This document shows, piece by piece, positions 31,527-41,082 of a DNA stretch of 64,000 nucleotides (position 1 is its first letter; each line of letters begins with the position of its first letter). This stretch comes from Streptomyces humidus (GTDB lineage Bacteria; Actinomycetota; Actinomycetes; Streptomycetales; Streptomycetaceae), in contig NZ_BMTL01000019.1 of the NCBI RefSeq assembly GCF_014649655.1, forward strand, positions 123,947 through 187,946, written 5' to 3'. The translations under genes and the position numbers were made by a program. The notes under the pieces were generated by a model, which saw only the letters and a list, made by a program, of their open reading frames with translations, was not told where the DNA came from and made no database searches.

Positions 31527-34500
31527 GTGCAGGGACGTTTCAAGAGGGATGGCAGCGCTTCGGCCGAGCCGGAGCCGCACGGCGGGACCGGCCCGATGGC
31601 AGTCGGCTCCTCGCCCCAGCACGCCCAGAACCCGGGCACGGCCGCGTCCGGCGACGGCGGTGAGCGCCCCGGGCGACCCGGCGCGTCCACGCCGCCGGGC
31701 TCTCCTCCCCCGCCTCCGACGGTCAAGCCGCCGACCGGTCCCCCCGGTACGGGCTCGCGCGCGGCGCTGCGCAACTGGCGCATCTCCACGCGTCTGGTGG
31801 CGCTGCTGACCCTGCCGGTGGTCGCGGCCACCACGCTCGGCGCGGTGCGCATCAACCAGTCGATGGACGACATCCAGCAGCTCGACAACATGAAGCTGCT
31901 GACGGACATGACCAAGCAGGCCACCGAACTGGCCGTGCAGCTGCAGAACGAGCGCGACCGCTCCGCCGGTCCGCTGGCGCACGACGGCAAGGCCTCCGAC
32001 TTCGGCGTCAAGGGCTACCGGGACAAGACGGACAAGGCGCTGATCGCCTTCCAGGACGCCTCGGAAGAGATCGACACCGCCAGCACGGACGGCAACCTGC
32101 AGGGCGTCCGGGACAGCCTCGTGGGCCTCCTCAGCGACCTCGGCAACCTCGCCAAGATCCGCAACACGGCGTACACGGAGAAGGGCAACTCCACCCAGAC
32201 GGTCGAGGCCTACCACCGTCTGATCACCAGCCTGCTCGACCTGTCCCAGGACATGGCCCAGGCCACGAGCAACCCGGAGATGATCCAGCGCACCCGTGCC
32301 CTGGCCGCCTTCTCCTCCGCCAAGGAGTACGCCTCGGTCCAGCGCGCGGTCCTGTCCGCCGCACTGCCGGACAACGCCCGGGTCTACGGCAAGATCTCCG
32401 AGAACGACCGGCAGTACGCCCAGGCCGCGCTCGAGAACCAGGACTCCGAGCTCGCGAGCTTCCGCAGCATCTACGGCGACGACGGCGCCGAGGAACTGCT
32501 GAAGCCCGTCGAGCAGGGCAACCCGGTCATCGAGGAAGCCGACACCTACGCCACCCGTGCGCTCAGCTCCGGGACCGGTCTGCAGTCGCTGGACAAGCGG
32601 TCGTACCAGGACTGGATCGACGACAGCTCGACCAAGATCGCGCAGATGAACAACATCGAGCACACGCTGCTCGAGGACATGGAGCAGAAGGCGCGTGAGC
32701 TGCGCGCCGCGTCCGAGCGCGAGGCGATCATCTCCGGTGCGCTCATCCTGCTCGTGCTGGGCGTGTCGCTGGTCGGCGCGTTCGTCGTCGCCCGTTCCAT
32801 GATCCGCTCGCTGCGCCGCCTGCAGGAGACCGCCACCAAGGTCGCCCAGGACCGGCTGCCCGAGCTGGTCAAGCAGCTGTCCGAATCCGACCCGCAGGAC
32901 GTCGACACGTCCGTGGAGTCGGTCGGTGTGCACTCCCGGGACGAGATCGGCCAGGTGGCCGCGGCCTTCGACGACGTGCACCGCGAGGCGGTCCGCCTCG
33001 CCGCCGAGCAGGCCCTTCTGCGGGGCAACGTCAACGCGATGTTCACCAACCTCTCGCGCCGCTCCCAGGGCCTCATCCAGCGTCAGCTCTCGCTCATCTC
33101 CGAACTGGAGTCCCGCGAGGCCGACCCGGACCAGCTGTCCTCGCTCTTCAAGCTCGACCACCTCGCGACCCGCATGCGCCGTAACGGCGAGAACCTCCTC
33201 GTCCTCGCCGGTGAGGAGCCCGGCCGGCGCTGGACCCGTCCGGTCCCGCTGGTCGACGTCCTGCGCGCCGCGGCCTCCGAGGTGGAGCAGTACGAGCGCA
33301 TCGAGCTGTCCTCCGTGCCCACGACCGAAGTGGCCGGCCGGGTCGTCAACGACCTCGTGCACCTGCTCGCCGAGCTGCTGGAGAACGCCACCTCGTTCTC
33401 CTCTCCGCAGACCAAGGTCAAGGTCACCGGCCACGCGCTGCCCGACGGCCGGGTGCTGATCGAGATCCACGACACCGGCATCGGCCTCTCCCCCGAGGAC
33501 CTCGCCGCGATCAACGAGCGGCTCGCCTCGCCGCCGACCGTGGACGTGTCGGTCTCCCGCCGCATGGGTCTGTTCGTGGTCGGCCGGCTGTCGCAGCGTC
33601 ACGGCATCCGCATCCAGCTCCGCCCGTCCGACTCCGGTGGCACGACCGCGCTGGTCATGCTGCCCGTGGACGTCGCCCAGGGCGGCAAGAAGCCCCAGCC
33701 CAAGCCGGGTCAGGGCGGCACGGCCGGTGGCCCCGCCGCCGCGCAGGCCGCCGCGGGCGTCGCCGCCGCGCGACGCCAGAGCGGCTCGCAGGGCGGTTCC
33801 CTCGGCGCGGGCGCCCCGAACGGCGGCGGCGCTCTCGGCGCCGGCTCCGCAGGGGGCGGCCTGCTCGGCGGGGGCCAGGGTCCCCGGGCCGCGCTGCCCG
33901 GCCGTGACGGCGGTGGCCGTCCCGGCGGCCAGCCTCCGCGCGGGCCGCAGCAGCCTCCGCTCTCCCCCCAGCAGGGCCGGCCGGCTCAGGCCGGCTTCGG
34001 CGGCCAGACGCCGGGCGCGCCGCAGGGTCTGCAGGCCGCCGGCACCGGCTCGCAGGGCCCGGACATGTTCGGCGGCGGACGCCCGCCGCAGCAGCGGGGC
34101 GGCAAGAACGAACAGGGCGGCCGCGGCCGTCAGCCGCAGCTGCCGCCGCGCGGGGGTCCGCGGGCCGAGCTGCCCGGCGGCAACCCGCAGCCGCGCGTGA
34201 CCAGCTGGGGCGACGAGAACGCCCAGCCGCCGGTGCCGCGCACCCCGCTGGACGCCCCGCGCGGCCACGAGGAGCCGGACGTCGCCCAGACGTCGCGTCT
34301 GCCGCGCATCGACGACCGGCAGGGTCCGGGCGCCACGGCCGAGATACCCGCGATCCCGCGGATGGACGAGCGCCAGGGCCCGTCGGGTCCCGCCGACTTC
34401 GGCCGCCCGGTGGCGGGCGGTCTGCACGGCACGGGCCAGTTCCCGGTCGTGGGCAACCCCCAGGGCGGCTACGACGGACAGCAGGACACGGGCCAGTTCC

Positions 34501-35285
34501 AGCGCCCGGGCCTGAACGGCGTCAACGGGCGGCAGGACACCGGCCGGTTCGAGCGGCCCGGCCCGGCCGGCCGTCCGGACGACAACAACTTCACCCGCTC
34601 CGACGTCTTCGGCGCTCCCGGCGGGCAGAACGCCCCGTCGAACCCGAACCAGTTCGCGCCGCAGGCCTACGACAACGGCTCCACCGGCCAGTTCGCCGCT
34701 CCGGGCTACGACGGCTCCGGCACCGGGCAGTACGCGCTGCCCGACCGCCAGGACCCCTCGGCCGGCAACCGGTTCGCCGCGCCGCAGCCCAACGGCTACG
34801 GCGCTCCGGACCGGCCGGAGGCCCTGCCGCCGGCAGGCCCCGGCGACGGTCGCACTCCGCTGTACGACACGTTGGAGACCAACTGGTTCCACGGTCAGCA
34901 GGCGGGCGGCACGGCTCCGGAGCCGCAGCAGCACGAGCAGCAGCCGCAGCAGGCTCCGGCCGCTCCCCAGCGTCCCGCTGCCGCCAGTGCCTCCTGGCGC
35001 ACCTCGCCGAACGACGAACTCGTCCGGCAGGCCGAGCGCGTCAGGCAGCCGGCCGCGGGCGGCGTCACCACCTCCGGTCTGCCGCGCCGGGTGCCCAGGG
35101 CGAACCTCGTCCCGGGCACAGCTCAGCAGCAACAGCACCAAAGCGGTCCGCAGGTCTCGCGTTCGCCTGACGACGTACGCGGCCGGCTGACCAATCTCCG
35201 TCGGGGCATCGCACAGGGTCGACAGGCCGGTACAGGCCCGCAGACCGGCAGTTTCCCCAGCCCCACTCACCAGCAGGAGCGTTAG
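31527..35285 (+). CDS. cvnA1: Conservon 1 sensor-kinase-like membrane protein (CvnA)
   Basis: 1252 residues. Pro-rich cytoplasmic N-terminus, TM1 about residues 88-108 (RLVALLTLPVVAATTLGAV), a 290-residue helical extracytoplasmic nitrate/nitrite-sensor-like (NIT) domain, TM2 about 402-425, a HAMP-like segment, a four-helix region with FKLDHLATRMRRNGENLLVLAGEE (candidate phospho-His), and a HATPase domain (ELLENATSFSS, DTGIGLS, MGLFVVGRL). Residues about 690-1252 are a disordered Gly/Gln/Pro tail ending in a conserved motif (GGVTTSGLPRRVPRANL and QVSRSPDDVRGRLTNLRRG). CvnA proteins nucleate a complex with CvnB-D at the membrane in S. coelicolor. GTG start at 31527; an ATG at 31596 is possible. 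The stop is one base from the next start. Confidence 0.93.
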   Translation: MQGRFKRDGSASAEPEPHGGTGPMAVGSSPQHAQNPGTAASGDGGERPGRPGASTPPGSPPPPPTVKPPTGPPGTGSRAALRNWRISTRLVALLTLPVVAATTLGAVRINQSMDDIQQLDNMKLLTDMTKQATELAVQLQNERDRSAGPLAHDGKASDFGVKGYRDKTDKALIAFQDASEEIDTASTDGNLQGVRDSLVGLLSDLGNLAKIRNTAYTEKGNSTQTVEAYHRLITSLLDLSQDMAQATSNPEMIQRTRALAAFSSAKEYASVQRAVLSAALPDNARVYGKISENDRQYAQAALENQDSELASFRSIYGDDGAEELLKPVEQGNPVIEEADTYATRALSSGTGLQSLDKRSYQDWIDDSSTKIAQMNNIEHTLLEDMEQKARELRAASEREAIISGALILLVLGVSLVGAFVVARSMIRSLRRLQETATKVAQDRLPELVKQLSESDPQDVDTSVESVGVHSRDEIGQVAAAFDDVHREAVRLAAEQALLRGNVNAMFTNLSRRSQGLIQRQLSLISELESREADPDQLSSLFKLDHLATRMRRNGENLLVLAGEEPGRRWTRPVPLVDVLRAAASEVEQYERIELSSVPTTEVAGRVVNDLVHLLAELLENATSFSSPQTKVKVTGHALPDGRVLIEIHDTGIGLSPEDLAAINERLASPPTVDVSVSRRMGLFVVGRLSQRHGIRIQLRPSDSGGTTALVMLPVDVAQGGKKPQPKPGQGGTAGGPAAAQAAAGVAAARRQSGSQGGSLGAGAPNGGGALGAGSAGGGLLGGGQGPRAALPGRDGGGRPGGQPPRGPQQPPLSPQQGRPAQAGFGGQTPGAPQGLQAAGTGSQGPDMFGGGRPPQQRGGKNEQGGRGRQPQLPPRGGPRAELPGGNPQPRVTSWGDENAQPPVPRTPLDAPRGHEEPDVAQTSRLPRIDDRQGPGATAEIPAIPRMDERQGPSGPADFGRPVAGGLHGTGQFPVVGNPQGGYDGQQDTGQFQRPGLNGVNGRQDTGRFERPGPAGRPDDNNFTRSDVFGAPGGQNAPSNPNQFAPQAYDNGSTGQFAAPGYDGSGTGQYALPDRQDPSAGNRFAAPQPNGYGAPDRPEALPPAGPGDGRTPLYDTLETNWFHGQQAGGTAPEPQQHEQQPQQAPAAPQRPAAASASWRTSPNDELVRQAERVRQPAAGGVTTSGLPRRVPRANLVPGTAQQQQHQSGPQVSRSPDDVRGRLTNLRRGIAQGRQAGTGPQTGSFPSPTHQQER

Positions 35286-35708
35286 TTGAGCCAGATGAGC
35301 CAGGCAGCACAGAACCTGAACTGGTTGATCACCAACTTCGTGGACAACACCCCAGGGGTGTCCCACACCGTCGTGGTCTCCGCCGACGGGCTCCTGCTCG
35401 CCATGTCCGAGGGCTTCCCGCGTGACCGCGCCGACCAGCTGGCGGCCGTCGCGTCGGGACTCACCTCGCTGACCGCCGGCGCGTCCCGGATCTTCGAGGG
35501 CGGCAGCGTGGCGCAGACCGTCGTCGAGATGGAGCGAGGGTTCCTCTTCCTCATGTCCGTCTCGGACGGCTCGTCGCTCGCGGTGCTCGCGCACCCCGAG
35601 TGCGACATCGGCCTCGTCGGTTACGAGATGGCGCTCCTCGTCGATCGTGCGGGCGCGGTGCTCACACCCGATCTGCGCGCCGAGCTCCAGGGCAGTCTGC
35701 TCCACTGA
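35286..35708 (+). CDS. cvnB1: Conservon 1 roadblock/LC7 protein (CvnB)
   Basis: 140-residue Roadblock/LC7 domain protein (MSQAAQNLNWLITNFVDNTPGVSHTVVVSADGLLLAMSEGF), predicted regulator (GAP- or GEF-like) of the small GTPase CvnD. The TTG at 35286 is placed 6 bases after AGGAG and aligns with the GTG of the second copy; an ATG 9 bases in (35295) is the alternative start. Confidence 0.93.
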   Translation: MSQMSQAAQNLNWLITNFVDNTPGVSHTVVVSADGLLLAMSEGFPRDRADQLAAVASGLTSLTAGASRIFEGGSVAQTVVEMERGFLFLMSVSDGSSLAVLAHPECDIGLVGYEMALLVDRAGAVLTPDLRAELQGSLLH

Positions 35709-35820
35709 CCCGCCCGCGTACCACCCACCTCACGAAATCACCGTCCGGCCGACACAATCCCCCCACCGGCCCAGACGGACGGCACGACAATCCGAGAATG
35801 CTGTCCCGCCCGGAGGATCC

Positions 35821-36219
35821 ATGACCCCGCCCACCGCCCATCATGACCCGTACGCGGAGCCGTACGGGGATGAGGGCGACCAGCCGCTGGTGCGTCCGTA
35901 CGCGATGACCGGTGGCCGGACCCGGCCGCGCTATCAGCTCGCCATCGAGGCGCTGATCAGCACCACGGCCGACCCGGCAGCGCTCATGGGGCTGCTTCCC
36001 GAGCACCAGCGCATCTGCCACCTGTGCCGTGAGGTGAAGTCGGTCGCCGAGGTCTCGGCGCTGCTGGCCATGCCGCTGGGTGTGGCTCGGATCCTCGTCG
36101 CGGACCTCGCCGAGGCCGGCCTGGTGGCCATCCACCAGCCGGGCGGCGACGAGAACAACGGCGGCGCACCTGACGTGACGCTGCTCGAAAGGGTGCTCAG
36201 TGGACTTCGCAAGCTCTGA
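35821..36219 (+). CDS. cvnC1: Conservon 1 DUF742 protein (CvnC)
   Basis: 132-residue DUF742 protein: QPLVRPYAMTGGRTRPRYQLAIEALI, EHQRICHLCREVKSVAEVSALLAMPLGVARILVADLAEAGLVAIHQ (winged-helix-like), TLLERVLSGLRKL. In conservons it links CvnA and CvnB. The ATG at 35821 has GGAGG 5 bases upstream, so the longer open frame from 35647 is rejected. It overlaps cvnD1 by 20 bases. Confidence 0.93.
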   Translation: MTPPTAHHDPYAEPYGDEGDQPLVRPYAMTGGRTRPRYQLAIEALISTTADPAALMGLLPEHQRICHLCREVKSVAEVSALLAMPLGVARILVADLAEAGLVAIHQPGGDENNGGAPDVTLLERVLSGLRKL

Positions 36220-36775
36220 CGGAGGGCGGGCCACCACCTCCGCGAAGATCGTGGTGGCGGGCGGCTTCGGCGTGGGCAAGACCACGTTCGTGGGCGCCGT
36301 CTCCGAGATCAACCCGCTGCGCACGGAGGCCGTGATGACGTCCGCGAGCGCGGGCATCGACGACCTCACCCACACCGGGGACAAGACCACCACCACGGTG
36401 GCCATGGACTTCGGCCGTATCACGCTCGACCAGGACCTGATCCTCTACCTGTTCGGCACGCCGGGCCAGGACCGCTTCTGGTTCATGTGGGACGACCTGG
36501 TGCGCGGCGCGATCGGCGCCGTGGTGCTGGTGGACACGCGGCGGCTGGCCGACTGCTTCCCCGCGGTCGACTACTTCGAGAACAGCGGTCTGCCGTTCGT
36601 CGTCGCCCTCAACGGATTCGACGGCCAGCAGCCGTACCAGCCCGAAGAGGTGCGCGAGGCGCTGCAGATCGGCCCGGACACCCCGATCATCACGACGGAC
36701 GCCCGGCACCGCTCGGACGCCAAGAGCGCGCTGATCACACTGGTCGAGCACGCGCTCATGGCACGACTGCGGTAG
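36200..36775 (+). CDS. cvnD1: Conservon 1 MglA/Ras-like GTPase (CvnD)
   Basis: 191-residue small GTPase: P-loop GGFGVGKTTFVGAVSEI, switch I region TSASAGIDD, G3 GTPGQDRFWFMW, G4-like NGFD. It belongs to the prokaryotic MglA/Ras-like group and is the predicted signalling output of the conservon. GTG start inside the end of cvnC1; its ribosome site GAAAGG lies in cvnC1. Confidence 0.94.
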   Translation: MDFASSDGGRATTSAKIVVAGGFGVGKTTFVGAVSEINPLRTEAVMTSASAGIDDLTHTGDKTTTTVAMDFGRITLDQDLILYLFGTPGQDRFWFMWDDLVRGAIGAVVLVDTRRLADCFPAVDYFENSGLPFVVALNGFDGQQPYQPEEVREALQIGPDTPIITTDARHRSDAKSALITLVEHALMARLR

Positions 36776-36819
36776 CTTTCAAAAACCCCGTGCCCTACGG
36801 CAGTTGTCGTAGACGCTTC

Positions 36820-36853
36820 GGAGCCGGCTGTGGCCTTTGACACGGCCGGCTCC
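36820..36853 (+). terminator. Hairpin after cvnD1
   Basis: GGAGCCGGCTGTG (36820-36832) and CACGGCCGGCTCC (36841-36853) form a 13-bp stem with one wobble and an 8-base loop. Confidence 0.7.
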
Positions 36854-37151
36854 GGTGTTCATAACGTTTCGGCAGAGGAATCGACCGATGCCGCCACGCG
36901 TCGCGGTCGCTCGGTCTCGCTGTGCGCACGAAAGCCCCGTCATTTGGCGGGGCTCGTTCTTTTTGACCGTTTTATCTGGGGTTTACATCACGCCGAACCC
37001 TCTCTTTCCCATGTTTGGAAGAGGACTGGTCGTCGTGCTGGAATGCCTGAACTGCCCAATAGTCAATGACGTACTCATGGTCGATGGCTGACCGGGCTCT
37101 GAGACACTGCGGCACGACGAAGGTGCCGACCGCCGAGAGGTTGTTGGTCGA
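36854..37151 (+). other. Gap between conservons 1 and 2
   Basis: Besides the terminator at 36933, this stretch has an AT-richer zone (36955-37080) that probably holds the cvnA2 promoter. No gene is visible. Confidence 0.5.
36933..36966 (+). terminator. Rho-independent terminator between the conservons
   Basis: AGCCCCG (36933-36939), 8-base loop, CGGGGCT (36948-36954), followed by CGTTCTTTTTG: one of the few canonical T-tract terminators in the window. Confidence 0.8.
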
Positions 37152-40100
37152 GTGAGGCGAAGCAAGAAAAGTCCCGAGCCGGCGGCGCGGGGCAACTTCA
37201 CCCCGCCGCCGCGCGGAGCGGCGACCGCCCCTGTGCCCGGCTCGGAGCCGACGGCCGCGCCCGCGAAGAGCGGCGGCCGTCTCTCGCCGCGCAACTGGCG
37301 GGTGCCGACCCGGCTGAACGCGATCCTGCTCATACCCGTGGTGGTCGGCCTGGTCATGGGCGGCTTCCAGGTGAAGAGCTCGATCGACACCTGGCAGGAG
37401 GCCGAGGACGCGGAGAAGGTGGCCAGGATCGTGGCCGCCTCCGGCGAGTACGCCGAGGCGCTGCTCAACGAACGCGACGTCACCGCCCAGCCGCTGCTGC
37501 AGAACAAGAAGAACGATCCGATCGTCCAGCAGGCCCGCAGCGCCACCGACACCGCCGCCGCCGCCTTCCATGACCAGGTCGTCGGGATGCCGGACAAGGA
37601 GGGCCTCAATCGGCGCCTCAAGCTCGTGGAGCAGGCAGAGCCGGCACTGAAGCAGATCCGCGCCGCCGCCTACACCAAGGCGCTGGACCCGGTGAAGACC
37701 GAAGAGGGTTACGTCGCCGTCGAGCACCTCCTGATGGAGTTCTCCAACGAGCTCGGTCTGGGCACCGGCAACATCACCGCCTACGGACGCACCGTCTACG
37801 CGATCGCCCTCGCCAAGGGCGCCGAGTCCCTGCAACGCGCCATCGGCATGCACCTGCTGGTCCGGCCGAGCCCCGACGAGAAGGTCTACGCGCAACAAGT
37901 CACCGCCTTCACCTCCTACGCCTATCTCGAGGGCATCGCCCAGCAGGAGTACGTCTCCGGCGGCACCGTCCAGGACTCGGCACGGCTGACGCAGGTCATG
38001 CAGGAGAAGAACGCGGCGGGTCAGAAGCAGATCGCCGACGCGAAGGCCAAGGCGGAGGCCGCGAACCAGGACTTCGTCGCTCCGCCCGCGATGGACAAGA
38101 TGGTCCAGGCGATCAGCAGCGGGCGGACCCCCTCCCAGCTCGCCACGCAGGGCATCACCGCCACGACGTGGATGTCCGCCGCGACCACGAAGTTCGAGGC
38201 CTACAGCCAGGTCGAGACGGAACTCATCGACCGCGCGGTGGCCGACGCCTCGGACATCGCCGCCGACGCCAAGACCTCCGCGATCATCACCGGTGCCGCC
38301 GTCGTCGTCGCCCTGCTCCTTGCGTTCATCCTCGCCGGCGCCGTGGCCCGTCAGATGAGCCGCTCGATGCGCCAGCTGCGCAACGCCGCCTTCGGCATCG
38401 CCGAGCAGCGGCTGCCGATGCTGGTCGACCAGTTGTCGCGCACGGACCCCGGGCGCGTGGACACCCGTGTCCAGGCCATCCCGATCACCACCACGGACGA
38501 GATCGGCGAGGTCGCCCGCGCCTTCGACCAGGTCCACCGCGAGGCCGTCCGGCTCGCCGCCGAGCAGGCGCTGCTGCGGGGCAACATCAACGCGATCTTC
38601 ACCAACCTCTCGCGCCGCAACCAGTCGCTGATCGAGGGCCAGCTGACCCTGATCACCGACCTGGAGAACAACGAGGCCGACCCGGACCAGCTGGAGAACC
38701 TGTTCCGTCTGGACCACCTCGCGACCCGTATGCGCCGCAACGGCGAGAACCTCCTGGTCCTCGCCGGCGAGGAGCCGGGCCGCCGCTGGGACCAGCCGGT
38801 CCCGCTGGTCGACGTCCTGCGTGCCGCCTCCTCCGAGGTGGAGCAGTACGAGCGCATCGAGCTGTCGGGCGTCCCGGAGGCCGAGATCCACGGCCGCGCC
38901 GTGACCGACCTCGTGCACCTGCTGGCCGAGCTGCTGGAGAACGCCACGACGTTCTCCTCCCCGCAGACCAAGGTTCGCGTCACCGCCACCCGTCTCCCCG
39001 ACGGTCGCGTCATGATCGAGATCCACGACAAGGGCATCGGTCTCACCGCCGAGGACTTCGCGGACATCAACCACAAGCTGGCCAACCCCCCGACCGTGGA
39101 CGCCGCGATCTCGCAGCGCATGGGTCTGTTCGTGGTCGGCCGGCTGTCCGACCGGCACGGCATCCGCGTCCAGCTGCGCCCCTCGGGCGAGCAGGCCGGC
39201 ACCACCTCGCTGGTCATGCTGCCGGACGCCATCACCCACGGTGGCGGCGGCGAGCAGCAGCAGTCGCGCGACGACTTCACGGTCTCGCAGATCATTCCCG
39301 AGCAGCAGAACTACGGCGGCGAGGACTTCAGCACCGGGCTGCCGATGCGCACGGCCGCCGAACTCGGCTTCGACGACAGCCGCTACGAGGTCCCCGACGA
39401 CATCCGCGAGCTGGACCCGGTGGGCCGCTCCCTGATGCGTGAGGAACGGCGCGCGTCGGCGCTGGAGGGCCCTTCGGACCAGTCGGACCAGCACGGCCTG
39501 CAGCCCGGACAGCCCGACCAGTCCGGACAGCCCGGGCAGCAGCAGCCGGCCGGGACCCCTTCCTACGGCGAGGACTTCGACGCCGCCCGCACCCCGGAGT
39601 ACGACGCCGGGCAGAACGGCTACGACCCCGCGCAGAACGGCGCCCAGAGCGGTTACGACGCCGGCGCCACCGGCTATGCCGACCTGCCCGGGACGTTCGA
39701 CCAGCAGACGGCGTACGAGGAGCAGCAGCGCCCGGCGTACGACGACCAGTACTACGCCCAGAACGGCGGCCTGCCGCAGGGGGACGCGTTCCCGTCGAAC
39801 GGCGGCCTGCCGCAGGGCGACGGTTTCTCCGCGAACGGGGGCCTGCCGCAGGGCGACGCGTTCCCGCCGAACGCCGGTTACCCGGACCCCGCGTACACCG
39901 AGCCCGTCCAGGAGGAGCGGCCGGCGGCCTCCGCCGGCGCCTCCGAGGGCTTCCGCCCCTACGAGGAGCAGCAGTCCTACCAGGACGACTGGCCTCAGCA
40001 GAACGGTCACACGAACGGCTACCAGAACGGCTATCCGGACCAGTACGCTCCGGAAGCGGAATCAGCGCAGGCCGCTGACGCGGATGAGCAGAACCGCGTA

Positions 40101-40562
40101 GGCTTCGACCGTCCGGGACCGGCTCCCTCCGCCCCCCACGCGCTGACCGAAGCCGGTCTGCCTCGCCGCGGATCCACCGCAAGCGGTGCGAACGGCACTC
40201 GGCCCGCGAGGCAGGAAGCGCCGGCCTCCTCCGAGAACGGCGGCGGCAGCGACGTCTGGCGATCGGCGAACGACGAGCGCTGGCACCAGGCCTCCGCTCT
40301 GAAGAAGCCCAAGGCGGGCGGGGTCACCTCCTCCGGCCTGCCGCGGCGGGTGCCCAAGGCCAACCTGATCGAGGGCGCCGCCGAGAACACCCCCCAGGGC
40401 GGCCCACAGGTCTCCCGCGCCCCCGAGGACGTCCGCGGCAGGTTGAGCAACCTGCGTCGGGGCGTCGAGCGCGGGCGCAACGCAGGCAGCAGTGAAACGA
40501 ACGGCCAGGCCACCAGGAACCAGCACGGTGGTCCTGACAGCACCTACAACCAGGAGCGTTAG
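37152..40562 (+). CDS. cvnA2: Conservon 2 sensor-kinase-like membrane protein (CvnA)
   Basis: 1136 residues with the same plan as the first copy: TM1 about 52-72 (RLNAILLIPVVVGLVMGGF), extracytoplasmic helical NIT-like domain, TM2 about 374-398, HAMP, FRLDHLATRMRRNGENLLVLAGEE, HATPase (ELLENATTFSS, DKGIGLT, MGLFVVGRL), then a disordered Gln/Gly/Tyr tail with three tandem 12-residue repeats and the shared C-terminal motif GGVTSSGLPRRVPKANL...APEDVRGRLSNLRRG. The cytoplasmic kinase core is nearly identical to copy 1, but the extracytoplasmic domains share little sequence. GTG start; the ribosome site is weak (GAGAGG 14 bases upstream). Confidence 0.93.
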   Translation: MRRSKKSPEPAARGNFTPPPRGAATAPVPGSEPTAAPAKSGGRLSPRNWRVPTRLNAILLIPVVVGLVMGGFQVKSSIDTWQEAEDAEKVARIVAASGEYAEALLNERDVTAQPLLQNKKNDPIVQQARSATDTAAAAFHDQVVGMPDKEGLNRRLKLVEQAEPALKQIRAAAYTKALDPVKTEEGYVAVEHLLMEFSNELGLGTGNITAYGRTVYAIALAKGAESLQRAIGMHLLVRPSPDEKVYAQQVTAFTSYAYLEGIAQQEYVSGGTVQDSARLTQVMQEKNAAGQKQIADAKAKAEAANQDFVAPPAMDKMVQAISSGRTPSQLATQGITATTWMSAATTKFEAYSQVETELIDRAVADASDIAADAKTSAIITGAAVVVALLLAFILAGAVARQMSRSMRQLRNAAFGIAEQRLPMLVDQLSRTDPGRVDTRVQAIPITTTDEIGEVARAFDQVHREAVRLAAEQALLRGNINAIFTNLSRRNQSLIEGQLTLITDLENNEADPDQLENLFRLDHLATRMRRNGENLLVLAGEEPGRRWDQPVPLVDVLRAASSEVEQYERIELSGVPEAEIHGRAVTDLVHLLAELLENATTFSSPQTKVRVTATRLPDGRVMIEIHDKGIGLTAEDFADINHKLANPPTVDAAISQRMGLFVVGRLSDRHGIRVQLRPSGEQAGTTSLVMLPDAITHGGGGEQQQSRDDFTVSQIIPEQQNYGGEDFSTGLPMRTAAELGFDDSRYEVPDDIRELDPVGRSLMREERRASALEGPSDQSDQHGLQPGQPDQSGQPGQQQPAGTPSYGEDFDAARTPEYDAGQNGYDPAQNGAQSGYDAGATGYADLPGTFDQQTAYEEQQRPAYDDQYYAQNGGLPQGDAFPSNGGLPQGDGFSANGGLPQGDAFPPNAGYPDPAYTEPVQEERPAASAGASEGFRPYEEQQSYQDDWPQQNGHTNGYQNGYPDQYAPEAESAQAADADEQNRVGFDRPGPAPSAPHALTEAGLPRRGSTASGANGTRPARQEAPASSENGGGSDVWRSANDERWHQASALKKPKAGGVTSSGLPRRVPKANLIEGAAENTPQGGPQVSRAPEDVRGRLSNLRRGVERGRNAGSSETNGQATRNQHGGPDSTYNQER
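39762..39869 (+). repeat. cvnA2: Three tandem 36-bp repeats inside cvnA2
   Basis: Three in-frame 36-base units (39762-39797, 39798-39833, 39834-39869) encode NGGLPQGDAFPS, NGGLPQGDGFSA and NGGLPQGDAFPP in the disordered tail; a degenerate partial unit (NAGYP) follows. Confidence 0.95.
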
Positions 40563-40563
40563 T

Positions 40564-40986
40564 GTGAGCCCGATGAGCCAGGCGGCACAGAACCTGAACT
40601 GGTTGATCACCAACTTCGTGGACAACACCCCGGGGGTGTCCCACACGGTGGTGGTCTCCGCCGACGGACTCCTTCTGGCGATGTCCGAAGGCTTTCCCCG
40701 CGACCGTGCCGACCAGCTCGCGGCCGTCGCCTCCGGCCTGACGTCCTTGACGGCAGGCGCTTCCCGGATCTTCGAGGGAGGCAGCGTGAACCAGACGGTT
40801 GTGGAGATGGAGCGGGGATTCCTCTTCCTCATGTCCATCTCGGACGGTTCCTCGCTCGCGGTTCTCGCTCATCCCGAGGCGGACATCGGCCTCATTGGGT
40901 ACGAGATGGCCCTTCTGGTGGACCGGGCGGGCTCGGTCCTGACGCCCGACCTTCGTGCGGAGCTCCAAGGGAGCCTTCTCAACTAA
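40564..40986 (+). CDS. cvnB2: Conservon 2 roadblock/LC7 protein (CvnB)
   Basis: 140-residue Roadblock/LC7 protein, nearly identical to copy 1 apart from conservative changes (for example SIS for SVS and EADIGLIG for ECDIGLVG). The GTG at 40564 lies 7 bases after AGGAG, immediately after the cvnA2 stop; the ATG at 40573 is an alternative. The reading frame continues upstream inside cvnA2 but is not used. Confidence 0.93.
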   Translation: MSPMSQAAQNLNWLITNFVDNTPGVSHTVVVSADGLLLAMSEGFPRDRADQLAAVASGLTSLTAGASRIFEGGSVNQTVVEMERGFLFLMSISDGSSLAVLAHPEADIGLIGYEMALLVDRAGSVLTPDLRAELQGSLLN

Positions 40987-41082
40987 CAGCGGGACGGTGC
41001 GTTTTGGCGTCCCGAGGCCGTAGGGTTTCGGGACGCGGCTTCCACGTGATGAGCGCCAGGCACAGTCGGAGGAGGAGAGAGA

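Noticed and set aside
31524..35705. 1393-codon open frame on the minus strand opposite cvnA1
   Set aside because: An antisense shadow caused by high G+C; its translation is low-complexity and it has no recognisable domain, while the plus-strand gene has clear sensor-kinase motifs.
36972..40010. 1012-codon minus-strand frame opposite cvnA2
   Set aside because: Antisense shadow; it covers the conservon terminator and promoter region and has no domain.
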